Notes under the pieces: generated by a model
Databases searched by the model: none
What the model saw: only the letters and a program-made list of their open reading frames with translations
What the model was told of the DNA's origin: nothing
Origin: CALDTK01 sp963837005
GTDB lineage: Bacteria > Bacteroidota > Bacteroidia > Chitinophagales > Saprospiraceae
DNA: 64,000 nt
Direction of reading: 5' to 3'
NCBI GenBank assembly: GCA_963837005.1
Contig: CAWIMC010000001.1
Span: 1,612,001 to 1,676,000, forward strand
Part shown: positions 50,164-58,085 of the stretch, in pieces
Numbering within the stretch: position 1 is the stretch's first letter
Layout: every line of letters starts with the position of its first letter
Position numbers and translations under genes: made by a program

Positions 50164-52980
50164 ATGCCCAAGGACACTTCGATTCGCTCCGTACTCATCA
50201 TCGGCTCCGGCCCCATTATCATTGGCCAGGCCTGCGAATTTGATTACAGCGGCACGCAGGCCGCCAGGTCGCTGCGCGAGGAGGGCGTCGTCGTTGGCTT
50301 AATCAATTCCAACCCGGCCACGATCATGACCGACCCGCTCACCGCGGACTTCGTGTACCTGCGGCCCCTCACCGTGGAGTCGATCGACCAGATCCTCACC
50401 GAGCAGCCCTTTGATGCCGTACTCCCGACAATGGGTGGACAAACAGCCCTCAACCTCGCCATCGAGGCTGGGAAGGTGGGCCTTTGGGACAAGCACGAGG
50501 TCCGACTCATCGGTGTGGACCTCGACGCGATCGAGCTGACCGAGAACCGCGAGGCCTTCCGGCTCCACATGGAGTCCATCGGTCTTAAGTGCGCCCCGGC
50601 CAAGATTGCGAACTCCTTTCTCGAAGGGATGGAAGCCGCACAAGACATCGGCTTTCCTGTGGTGATCCGCCCGAGCTATACGCTCGGCGGATACGGCGGC
50701 GGACTCTGTTACCACGAGAAGGACTACCCGGAGATGCTGCGCCGTGGTTTGGAGGCCAGCCCTACCCACGAGGTGTTGATCGACAAGGCCGTGCTCGGAT
50801 GGAAGGAGTTCGAGCTCGAGCTGCTGCGCGACGCGGCCAACAACGTCGTCATCATTTGTACGGTCGAGAACTTCGACCCGATGGGCATCCACACCGGCGA
50901 TTCCATCACGGTGGCTCCGGCCATGACCCTGAGCGACAAGGCCTTCCAGGACATGCGCAACCAGGCCATCCTGGCGATGCGCTCGCTCGGCAACTTCGCC
51001 GGGGGCTGCAATATGCAGTTCTCCCAAAACCCCGAGACCGAAGAGTTGATCGTCATCGAGATCAACCCGCGGGTGTCGCGCTCCTCAGCCCTGGCCTCCA
51101 AGGCTACCGGCTACCCGATCGCCAAAATCGCCGCCAAGCTCGCGCTCGGCTATACGCTCGACGAACTCAAAAACCAGATTACCAAGACCACCTCGGCCTT
51201 CTTCGAGCCGGCGCTCGACTACGTCATCGTGAAGATCCCGCGGTGGAATTTCGCGAAGTTCCCCGGAGCCGACCTGACCCTCGGCCTACAGATGAAGTCC
51301 GTCGGTGAGGTGATGGGCATCGGCCGCACCTTCTTGGAGGCACTTCAGAAGGCGTGTCAATCGCTGGAGGACGGTCGCGCGGGCCTCGGGGCCGACCATA
51401 AGCCCTTCGTCCGCATCGATGACGTACTCGCGCGCCTCGAGCATGCCCAGGACGATCGCCTCTTCCGCATCAAGGACGCTTTCGACCTCGGCATCCCACA
51501 GTCGACGATCCATAAGCTGACCAAGATCGACCCCTGGTTCCTCAACCAGATCAAGCGCCTCGTCGACGAGGAGGCCGTGCTTACGAAAACCAAGCGCGTC
51601 ACCGACCTAGACGCCGCCTACATGCTGCGCCTCAAGCGCATGGGCTACTCCGACGAGCAGTTGGCCTACCTGATGAACACCTCCGAGGAAGAAGTTCGAG
51701 ACCATCGCCTCTCGCTCGGCGTCACGCGGACCTACAAAATGGTCGACACCTGCGCGGCGGAGTTCGAGAGCCACACCAACTACTTCTACTCGACCTTCGA
51801 CGTCGAGAACGAGTCGGTTCGCTCGGACAAGAAAAAGGTCGTTATCCTCGGCTCAGGTCCCAACCGCATCGGGCAGGGCATCGAATTCGACTACTGCTGC
51901 GTGCACGGCGTCATGGCCGCGCGGGAGGCCGGCTACGAGGCCATCATGGTCAACTGCAATCCGGAGACGGTGTCCACCGACTTCGACGTGGCCGACAAGC
52001 TCTATTTCGAGCCGGTGTTCTGGGAGCACCTCCAGAGCATTCTCGAACACGAGAAGCCCGAGGGCGTCATCGTGCAGCTCGGCGGCCAGACGGCCCTCAA
52101 GCTCGCCGAGAAGCTCGAGGCTGGCGGCTACAAGATCATCGGCACGAGCTTCGACTCCATGGACCTCGCCGAGGACCGCGGTCGCTTCTCGGATCGCCTC
52201 AAGGCCCTCGACATCCCTTACCCGCCTTATGGCGTGGCGGACGACGTAGAACAGGCCGTCAAGGTCGCCAACGAGGTCGGCTACCCGGTGCTGGTGCGGC
52301 CGAGCTACGTGCTCGGCGGCCAGTCGATGCGCATCGTGATCAACGACCACGAGTTGGAGCGCCACGTGTTGAGCATCTATAAGCACATGCCCAACAACCG
52401 CGTGCTCATCGACCACTTCCTAGACCGCGCCAAGGAGGCTGAGATCGACGCGATCTGTGACGGAGACGACGTCTACGTGATGGGGATCATGGAGCACATC
52501 GAGCCGGCCGGAATTCACTCGGGCGATTCGGCAGCCGTGCTCCCGACGTACTCTCTCACCGTCGAGGAGGTCGCCACCATGAACGAGTACGCCGAAAAGC
52601 TAGCGCGCGACCTGAAGATCGTCGGACTGATCAATATCCAGTTCGCTATCCGTAAGGGCAAGGTCTACGTCATCGAGGCCAACCCGCGCGCCTCGCGCAC
52701 CACCCCCTTCATCGCGAAGGCCTACCAGGAGCCCTACCTCAAGCACGCCACGCACGTGATGCTCGGCTACAAAAAGCTGAAGGACATCACCTTCGACCCC
52801 AAGCCGCAGGGCTTCGCGATCAAGGTGCCGGTGTTCAGCTTTAACAAGTTCCCGAATGTCGACAAGCAGTTGGGGCCGGAGATGAAGTCCACCGGCGAGG
52901 AGATCCGCTTCGTGAAGGATTTGACGGACCCATATTTCCGGAAGTTGCACAACGAGCGGAGTATGTACTTGACGCGGTAG
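50164..52980 (+). CDS. carB: Carbamoyl-phosphate synthase large subunit without the allosteric MGS domain
   Basis: 938 residues from ATG 50164; the frame is open 300 bp further upstream but that part overlaps the dehydrogenase gene and has no family similarity. Two ATP-grasp synthetase halves are present. The first has SVLIIGSGPIIIGQACEFDYSGTQ at its N-terminus and the carboxyphosphate site FPVVIRPSYTLGGYGGG; the second has VVILGSGPNRIGQGIEFDY and YPVLVRPSYVLGG. The oligomerisation part lies between. The protein stops after VPVFSFNKFPNVDKQLGPEMKSTGEE, so the C-terminal MGS-like domain of the E. coli enzyme (about 130 residues), which binds UMP and ornithine, is missing, as in other Bacteroidota of similar length. 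Makes carbamoyl phosphate for pyrimidines and arginine. Confidence 0.95.
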   Translation: MPKDTSIRSVLIIGSGPIIIGQACEFDYSGTQAARSLREEGVVVGLINSNPATIMTDPLTADFVYLRPLTVESIDQILTEQPFDAVLPTMGGQTALNLAIEAGKVGLWDKHEVRLIGVDLDAIELTENREAFRLHMESIGLKCAPAKIANSFLEGMEAAQDIGFPVVIRPSYTLGGYGGGLCYHEKDYPEMLRRGLEASPTHEVLIDKAVLGWKEFELELLRDAANNVVIICTVENFDPMGIHTGDSITVAPAMTLSDKAFQDMRNQAILAMRSLGNFAGGCNMQFSQNPETEELIVIEINPRVSRSSALASKATGYPIAKIAAKLALGYTLDELKNQITKTTSAFFEPALDYVIVKIPRWNFAKFPGADLTLGLQMKSVGEVMGIGRTFLEALQKACQSLEDGRAGLGADHKPFVRIDDVLARLEHAQDDRLFRIKDAFDLGIPQSTIHKLTKIDPWFLNQIKRLVDEEAVLTKTKRVTDLDAAYMLRLKRMGYSDEQLAYLMNTSEEEVRDHRLSLGVTRTYKMVDTCAAEFESHTNYFYSTFDVENESVRSDKKKVVILGSGPNRIGQGIEFDYCCVHGVMAAREAGYEAIMVNCNPETVSTDFDVADKLYFEPVFWEHLQSILEHEKPEGVIVQLGGQTALKLAEKLEAGGYKIIGTSFDSMDLAEDRGRFSDRLKALDIPYPPYGVADDVEQAVKVANEVGYPVLVRPSYVLGGQSMRIVINDHELERHVLSIYKHMPNNRVLIDHFLDRAKEAEIDAICDGDDVYVMGIMEHIEPAGIHSGDSAAVLPTYSLTVEEVATMNEYAEKLARDLKIVGLINIQFAIRKGKVYVIEANPRASRTTPFIAKAYQEPYLKHATHVMLGYKKLKDITFDPKPQGFAIKVPVFSFNKFPNVDKQLGPEMKSTGEEIRFVKDLTDPYFRKLHNERSMYLTR

Positions 52981-52994
52981 ACGCGGGCGGGGTG

Positions 52995-53002
52995 TACCTT
53001 GT
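52995..53002 (+). promoter_or_regulatory. Possible -7 element TACCTTGT abutting the first Uma2 gene
   Basis: The octamer ends five bases before the ATG at 53008, in the 27-bp gap after carB. Confidence 0.35.
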
Positions 53003-53007
53003 GGGCT

Positions 53008-53622
53008 ATGTGCTCAGTCACACTTCACGCTACCGACGCGGTGGTCTCGCCCTTCCGGTTTTCCATCGAAAAGTACGAGGCGATCGTCGCGATTGGACTA
53101 CTCGATAAGGATGATAAAGCGGAACTGCTTGACGGTCTCTTATTAGAGAAGAAGACAAAGACCCCGCCCCAGTGTGCCGGCGCGCACCGGACCAGACGTT
53201 GGCTAGATCGTCTGGAGGACCGCTTCGAGCTCATGGTTTTCGCGAATCGACCCGTCATCGTCCCTCCACGTAGCGTACCCGAGCCCGACGTATCGGTCGT
53301 GGATAGGCAGCCCGGTGGATACTCCAACGTCCACCCACACGCCGAACAGACCCACCTCATCGTCGAAGTATCCGACGAGACGCTACGTACCGACCGCAAG
53401 GTTAAATTACCCATCTACGCGCTTTCGCGCATTCCGGAGGTCTGGATTCTTAACCTCCGACAGCGTCAGCTCGAGCGCTACACCGATCCCATCTTGCTCG
53501 AAGATGGCGAGGGGGCTTACGCCAAAACTGCGATTTTTGGCAGCGACGCGGTACTCGAGCACGAGCGATTTGGAGCGGTTGAGGTTTCGCAGTTGTTGCC
53601 ACCACACATAGCGGGGTCTTAA
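53008..53622 (+). CDS. Uma2-family (DUF820) PD-(D/E)XK nuclease-fold protein, copy 1
   Basis: 204 residues from ATG 53008. The restriction-endonuclease-like core is visible: acidic Asp in PEPDVSVVDR near residue 92, Glu in HLIVEVSDET near residue 115 and Lys in DRKVKLPIYAL a dozen residues later. The family strand VWILNLRQRQLERY follows. The N-terminal FSIEKYEAIVAIGLLDKDDKAELLDG is also typical. It is the first of four adjacent Uma2 genes. The family is often annotated as endonuclease, yet the biological role is not established. A hairpin element with GTAA loop encodes AYAKT near its end. Confidence 0.85.
   Translation: MCSVTLHATDAVVSPFRFSIEKYEAIVAIGLLDKDDKAELLDGLLLEKKTKTPPQCAGAHRTRRWLDRLEDRFELMVFANRPVIVPPRSVPEPDVSVVDRQPGGYSNVHPHAEQTHLIVEVSDETLRTDRKVKLPIYALSRIPEVWILNLRQRQLERYTDPILLEDGEGAYAKTAIFGSDAVLEHERFGAVEVSQLLPPHIAGS
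53514..53528 (-). repeat. Dispersed GNAA mini-hairpin element, GTAA loop
   Basis: Minus strand GTTTT-GGC-GTAA-GCC in Uma2 copy 1, encoding AYAKT. Confidence 0.75.
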
Positions 53623-53638
53623 TCCCTGAAGAACCAAC

Positions 53639-54259
53639 ATGGCACAGGAGACTCTTCCACCTATGCAGGCAGTAACGCTTCCTGTCCATCCACGCCCCTT
53701 CTCCATCCTGGAATACCGGAAGCTCTGGGACCTCGGCATATTTGAGGAGCACGCTCGTATCGAGCTAATGGAAGGGCACATCGTCGAGAGAGACCCCGTG
53801 ACGCCTGCTCACGCGGCTTGCGTTTCTATACTGGCCGAAGCGTTCTACGGGGCGGATCAGCCCGAATATCGGGTTCGACTAGGCCAATCCTTACTGTTAG
53901 AAGACCAGACCTCGCTCGTGCAACCCGACGTCGGGGTGGTAGCTCATCGTCGTGATTGGTATGCCTTTCGACATCCAATCGGCGCGGATCTCTTTGTCGT
54001 TTGCGAAGTGGCCTTCGCGACGGTCGATTTGCTTCGAGGATACAAATGCAGCCTGTACGCTAAGGCAGGGATTCCGGAGTATTGGATCGTCAATTTAATG
54101 GATCGTCAAGTTGAGATTTATACCCAGCCAGCGCCGAAAGGCATCTACCTCCAAACCCGCGTCTACCAGGAGGCCGACACCATCGAGCACCCGCTACTGG
54201 GCACCCACCGTGTCGCGGACTTGCTACCCGTGGCGATGCCCGCGCAACAGCCTACATAG
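53639..54259 (+). CDS. Uma2-family PD-(D/E)XK nuclease-fold protein, copy 2
   Basis: 206 residues starting 16 bp after copy 1. The N-terminal FSILEYRKLWDLGIFEEHARIELMEGHIV is the Uma2 signature. The catalytic-type residues are Asp in LVQPDVGVVAHR, Glu in FVVCEVAFATVD and Lys in LRGYKCSLYAKAGIPEYWIVNLMDRQVEIY. All three positions needed for a PD-(D/E)XK site are present. Closest by eye to copy 3, with which it shares the sequences ITQP/TQP near the end and DTxxHxLLGxxRVxDLLP. Confidence 0.85.
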   Translation: MAQETLPPMQAVTLPVHPRPFSILEYRKLWDLGIFEEHARIELMEGHIVERDPVTPAHAACVSILAEAFYGADQPEYRVRLGQSLLLEDQTSLVQPDVGVVAHRRDWYAFRHPIGADLFVVCEVAFATVDLLRGYKCSLYAKAGIPEYWIVNLMDRQVEIYTQPAPKGIYLQTRVYQEADTIEHPLLGTHRVADLLPVAMPAQQPT

Positions 54260-54274
54260 ACTACTTTACACTCC

Positions 54275-54877
54275 ATGAGCATGGTCCAAAAGCTCGCTGC
54301 CCCACCGCTCGGACTGCACCGCTTCACGATAGACCAGTACATCGCGGCCTACGACGCCGGAGCCTTCGGGGCTGATGAGCCTCGCACCGAGCTGTTAGTC
54401 GGATACGTCACACACCTGAGCCCCGTTACCGATCCGCACGCCGCATGTCTGCGGATACTAGGTAATGTGTTGATTCAGGACGCGAATCGCAAGTTTATTG
54501 TTAGCTGCGGACAGCCCGTCAAGCTTATCTCTCAGGGTTCCATGCCACAACCCGACCTCGCCGTCCTGCGCTACCGCCGCGACATGTACTCTACCGCGAC
54601 CCCTACCGAAAACGACATCCTTCTCATCGGCGAGGTCTCCTACTCCACCCTCGACACAGACCGAGGCTTTAAAGGTGACTTATACGCAGCCGCAGGACTT
54701 TTCGAGTACTGGATTTTTAATCTCGTCGATCGCTGTATCGAGGTCAATACGCAGCCCACGCCCGCCGATGGGTATGAGCAGACCGTGATCTACCGCGAAA
54801 GCGACACCGTCGACCATGCGCTCTTGGGCCCGCGTCGCGTCGAGGACCTACTGCCGATGACGGTGCCCGCCCAATGA
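54275..54877 (+). CDS. Uma2-family PD-(D/E)XK nuclease-fold protein, copy 3
   Basis: 200 residues starting 15 bp after copy 2. LHRFTIDQYIAAYDAGAFG opens the family domain. The residues expected in the active site are Asp in MPQPDLAVLRYRRD, Glu in ILLIGEVSYSTLD and Lys in RGFKGDLYAAAGLFEYWIFNLVDR. The C-terminal DTVDHALLGPRRVEDLLPMTVPAQ closely parallels copy 2, pointing to a local duplication. Short spacing throughout indicates one transcript for copies 1-3. Confidence 0.85.
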   Translation: MSMVQKLAAPPLGLHRFTIDQYIAAYDAGAFGADEPRTELLVGYVTHLSPVTDPHAACLRILGNVLIQDANRKFIVSCGQPVKLISQGSMPQPDLAVLRYRRDMYSTATPTENDILLIGEVSYSTLDTDRGFKGDLYAAAGLFEYWIFNLVDRCIEVNTQPTPADGYEQTVIYRESDTVDHALLGPRRVEDLLPMTVPAQ

Positions 54878-54933
54878 CGGCTCGCAAATACGCCGATTTC
54901 ACGATTCGATAGCTCAGCTCCAGTGTAGCGTTC

Positions 54934-55596
54934 GTGTCTACCTTTCCGACCATGACCGAAGTCATTACCGCCACTAGCAGCCTACCGCCCGCCCGCTCGC
55001 ATACGGCGGTCCACCCGGCCCCTCCAGCCCGTATCACGCTCGCACAGTACCACCAGATGATCGCCAGCGGGATCATCGGCGAGGAGGACCGCCTCGAACT
55101 CATCGACGGCTACCTGATTGACAAGATGTCCATCAATAACCCACATGCCGTTGCCTTACGCCGTACCCGGCGCCTTTTCGACCAACGCATAGACACATCC
55201 GCGTTGGACATCCACCAGGAGAGTCCTTTGTCCATCGAGACGCGCTCCGAACTCGAGCCCGACCTAATGCTTGTCGTCCGTCGGGCGGATGACTACCTTT
55301 CCGGCCATCCCGCCCCCGCCGACGTGGTCCTCCTCATCGAAGTGGCCTACGACAGCCTTATTCGGGATCGGACGATCAAGAAACCCATCTACGCGGCGGC
55401 CGGCATCACCGAGTACTGGATCGTCAATTTGCGCGAACGCCAACTCGAACGCTATACCTCTCCTGCGGCCGCTCGACCCGAGATTGGCGAGCTGGCCACT
55501 TACAGCATGGCCGAGGTGTTTGGAGAGGGAGAATCCTTCGAGGATGCGAGCTTCGGCCGCATCGAAGTCGCTGCCATCCTGCCTCAAGCTAATTAG
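54934..55596 (+). CDS. Uma2-family PD-(D/E)XK nuclease-fold protein, copy 4
   Basis: 220 residues, 56 bp after copy 3, with an additional Ser/Thr/Pro-rich N-terminal stretch of about 30 residues (which could be trimmed if an ATG downstream were used). ITLAQYHQMIASGIIGEEDRLELIDGYLIDKMSI is the family opening. Asp in LEPDLMLVVRR, Glu in VVLLIEVAYDSLI and Lys in DRTIKKPIYAAAGITEYWIVNLRERQLERY complete the site. The wording of these blocks is nearer to copy 1 than to copies 2 and 3. Confidence 0.85.
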   Translation: MSTFPTMTEVITATSSLPPARSHTAVHPAPPARITLAQYHQMIASGIIGEEDRLELIDGYLIDKMSINNPHAVALRRTRRLFDQRIDTSALDIHQESPLSIETRSELEPDLMLVVRRADDYLSGHPAPADVVLLIEVAYDSLIRDRTIKKPIYAAAGITEYWIVNLRERQLERYTSPAAARPEIGELATYSMAEVFGEGESFEDASFGRIEVAAILPQAN

Positions 55597-55609
55597 TCGG
55601 TCGCTGGAC

Positions 55610-56029
55610 TCAAGTTAGCACCTGCACAATCATCATCCGGCAGGCTTGCCCGTCGAGGCTGCCCGAGCGGTGGCCCTTATGACCGTGCTCGTCCTCGCTC
55701 GTGCCCTGGTCTTCGCCGTAACTGATCTCTCCTTCCCGCATCTCGACCCGTTGCCCGTCCTGGGTCTCCACCCACCAGCCACCGCTTAGCGGGATGATCC
55801 ACTGAGGTTTCGGGTTCTCGTGCCACTCGCCTACCCAGTCGGCAGGTAGTTCGGCGAACATGATGTGGGTCTGGGCGTCGCCGAGGTGTAAGTTCCACTG
55901 CGGCGCAGCGTCGCCACCCATGCTTTGCTGCTCGAAGCCGTCTAGGATCACTTTTCGTTGCCTACTCAACCCATCGTCCGCGGTATAGACGTGCCAGTAC
56001 GTGAGTTGGGGGTTGGTGGAGCTTGCCAT
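55610..56029 (-). CDS. Cupin-like protein of unknown function
   Basis: 139 residues from ATG 56029 (ASSTNPQLTYWHVYTADDG); the longer open frame upstream overlaps the next gene and is low-complexity. The region QTHIMFAELPADWVGEWHENPKPQWIIPLSGGWWVETQDGQRVEMREGE has the spacing of a cupin barrel, with strand-turn-strand around a glycine-rich loop. Histidines in HENPKPQWII and HGHKGHRSG could bind metal. Nothing identifies a substrate. It converges with the Uma2 array and diverges from the LVIVD-like gene. Confidence 0.65.
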   Translation of the reverse strand: MASSTNPQLTYWHVYTADDGLSRQRKVILDGFEQQSMGGDAAPQWNLHLGDAQTHIMFAELPADWVGEWHENPKPQWIIPLSGGWWVETQDGQRVEMREGEISYGEDQGTSEDEHGHKGHRSGSLDGQACRMMIVQVLT

Positions 56030-56100
56030 ACTTTCGCAAAGTATTCCGCCTGCGTTTGGGTTCGCTCCTTTTTTGACTTTCTTCAAAACACTCGTGCAGC

Positions 56101-56115
56101 GTTTTGGCGAAAGCC
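56101..56115 (+). repeat. Dispersed GNAA mini-hairpin element, exact consensus, intergenic
   Basis: Between divergent genes, 14 bp upstream of the LVIVD-like lipoprotein start. Confidence 0.88.
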
Positions 56116-56129
56116 CCCCTCTTAGCAAT

Positions 56130-57425
56130 ATGCACAGATTCCTTACCCTCACCTGTCTCGCCCTCGGCCTCACGTTTGCCTCCTGCGAGAAGGACAGCTG
56201 CACCCAGACCTGGACCCAGCTCGTCACCGTGCCCGTGACCGCCAACCGACAGGCCGTCCAAGACTCGATTGCGGCAATGCCCGCGCGAGAACTCTGTACC
56301 GGCGGCAACCTCTATGCCTTCGGCAATTACGTGTTTGTCAACGCCAACCGCGAGGGCTACCACCTGCTAGACAATACCAACCCGGCCGAACCCGTCAATG
56401 TCGCCTTCCTACGGGTCCCGGGGGCCACGCACATGGCCTTTGTCGACGGCCAGATGGTGAGCGACTCGTACGCCGATATGCTGGTGCTCGACTTCGGCGG
56501 GCCGCAGAGCCTCAAGCTTTTGAGCAGCACGCCTAACCTCCTCCTCCAGACCGATGGCTTCGAGGTCGGCGAAGACCGAGTCGCGGTTGGCTTCGAAGAG
56601 CAGGAAGTGACCTTCGTCGAAGACTGTAGCGGCACGGTGACGGCCGGGTGCGCGAACTGCTCGAGCGCTGAGTGGTTTTCGTTCGACAGTGATGGTTCAA
56701 GCTTCGCGAACTCCGTCGCGGGTAACGCGCAGGTCAACACCGGCGGTAGTCTCGCGCGACTCGCTTTCTGCGACCGCACGCTATACGTCCTCGCCACCGA
56801 CCGCCTCACGACGTTCCGCCTCGAGGGGCTCACGCTCCGCAACGTTCGCGAGACCATGATCGGCGGCGGACAAGAAGCCCTCATTCGCGAGGGGGCCTTT
56901 CTCTACGTCGCCAGTCAGTGGGGACTCACCATCTTGGAGATCGGCGACTGTGGCCTACCCATCTCCCGGGGCAGCGCACCGCGCCCGTGGGGGGATGACC
57001 CCGTCGCCGTCGAGGGCGACCGCGTGATCGCGGCGATCCGCAATGGCAACACTCCTGTACCCGGTCTAGACGGCCGCCTGATGGTCTACGATGTGAGCGA
57101 TCGTCTCAACCCCCGCGTCATCTACACGCTCCCACTACCCCACCCGGTCGGCGTGGTCCTGCGGAATGGACAGCTTTACGTCTGCGACGGCGTCAAGGGC
57201 CTACTCCGCTACGAGTTTGACCCCGCCAATCCGGCTAAGCTCGCCGAGGGCCCGGTACAGACCCTGCCAGACGCCGATGTCGTGGACCTCGCCCTCTTGC
57301 CGTATACCGCTGGGACCGTCCTGCTCGGTGTCGGCCAGCGCACCGTATCGCAGTACGCCGTCGCCACTGATGGTGGCCTTACTGCCCTGAGTAGCCTCGA
57401 CGCCACGCGATGCGTCCAACCGTAA
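56130..57425 (+). CDS. LVIVD-repeat-like lipoprotein, copy 1
   Basis: 431 residues from ATG 56130, where a lipoprotein signal begins (HRFLTLTCLALGLTFASC). The sequence resembles the LVIVD-type, beta-propeller-like lipoproteins common in Bacteroidota: REGYHLLDNTNPAEPVNVAFLRVPGATHM, then SDSYADMLVLDF, RLMVYDVSDRLNPRVIYTLPLPHPVGVV and QLYVCDGVKGLLRYEF. It is probably surface- or periplasm-anchored. Its function is unknown. It overlaps the small barrel gene by 16 bp, and a distant paralogue follows that gene. Confidence 0.8.
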   Translation: MHRFLTLTCLALGLTFASCEKDSCTQTWTQLVTVPVTANRQAVQDSIAAMPARELCTGGNLYAFGNYVFVNANREGYHLLDNTNPAEPVNVAFLRVPGATHMAFVDGQMVSDSYADMLVLDFGGPQSLKLLSSTPNLLLQTDGFEVGEDRVAVGFEEQEVTFVEDCSGTVTAGCANCSSAEWFSFDSDGSSFANSVAGNAQVNTGGSLARLAFCDRTLYVLATDRLTTFRLEGLTLRNVRETMIGGGQEALIREGAFLYVASQWGLTILEIGDCGLPISRGSAPRPWGDDPVAVEGDRVIAAIRNGNTPVPGLDGRLMVYDVSDRLNPRVIYTLPLPHPVGVVLRNGQLYVCDGVKGLLRYEFDPANPAKLAEGPVQTLPDADVVDLALLPYTAGTVLLGVGQRTVSQYAVATDGGLTALSSLDATRCVQP

Positions 57426-58018
57426 CTGTGTTCGTTCAATATACCCTATCGGCACTGCTCGTCACAGCAGTCAGCCTGACATCGCGGGCGCAGCTTGCCG
57501 AACCGAGTGGCGAGCTCGTCGCGACAAGCTCCCGAAATGCCGGGTGGCACTTCGCATTGGGCTTCGGAACGGTGTCGTGGGGCTCGGAGAGCGTCTGTAA
57601 CTGCTCGGCGGTAAGCCTCGACGCTGCGGCGGCCTACGAGACCAGCCGCGGGCTCGGCATCGAATACAAACCCACCCTTACCAATACCTCGAGCACGGTC
57701 ATCGAGCAGGCTCTCAACGTGTACTTGTATCCAGAACTCGGTAAGCTCGGCGCTCCCTTCGGCTTGTACATCGGGGCTGGCCAGGTGCTCCCCCTTCAGG
57801 ACGGCAACTTCGAGCGCGAGCGCACGGGCAGCAGCTACGGCTATGGCCTTCGCGCCCGGGCGCCGCTGGGTGGTCGCGGCAAGACGCAAGTGTTCGGAGA
57901 CATCGGCGTCGTCACGTTTCGGCAGCGTTTTACCTTCTTGAATGGCTTTCGGGCACCCGAAGTCGAGCAAAGACAAGTACACAGTGGACTGCGCATCCGC
58001 ATCGGCGTAGTCTGGTGA
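57410..58018 (+). CDS. Small outer-membrane beta-barrel-like protein
   Basis: 202 residues, starting inside the end of the LVIVD-like gene. A signal peptide (TVFVQYTLSALLVTAVSLTSRAQ) precedes alternating hydrophobic strands: GWHFALGFGTVSWG, ALNVYLYPELGKLGAPFGLYIGAG, GSSYGYGLRARAPLG and TQVFGDIGVVTFRQRF. It ends HSGLRIRIGVVW with a terminal aromatic residue, as outer-membrane barrels do. A CNC motif near residue 63 is unusual. I do not recognise the family. The tight link to the two lipoproteins suggests a common surface complex. Confidence 0.7.
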   Translation: MRPTVTVFVQYTLSALLVTAVSLTSRAQLAEPSGELVATSSRNAGWHFALGFGTVSWGSESVCNCSAVSLDAAAAYETSRGLGIEYKPTLTNTSSTVIEQALNVYLYPELGKLGAPFGLYIGAGQVLPLQDGNFERERTGSSYGYGLRARAPLGGRGKTQVFGDIGVVTFRQRFTFLNGFRAPEVEQRQVHSGLRIRIGVVW

Positions 58019-58085
58019 GGTTTCAGATCCCGCATTTACGGGTGGCTCCTGGCAGCGGATGGCTTGCGTAGTGCGTTGACGCCAC

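Noticed and set aside
56001..56129. In-frame extension before the LVIVD-like lipoprotein
   Set aside because: It would put the lipoprotein signal in the interior and overlaps the cupin-like gene start; ATG 56130 is at the signal peptide.
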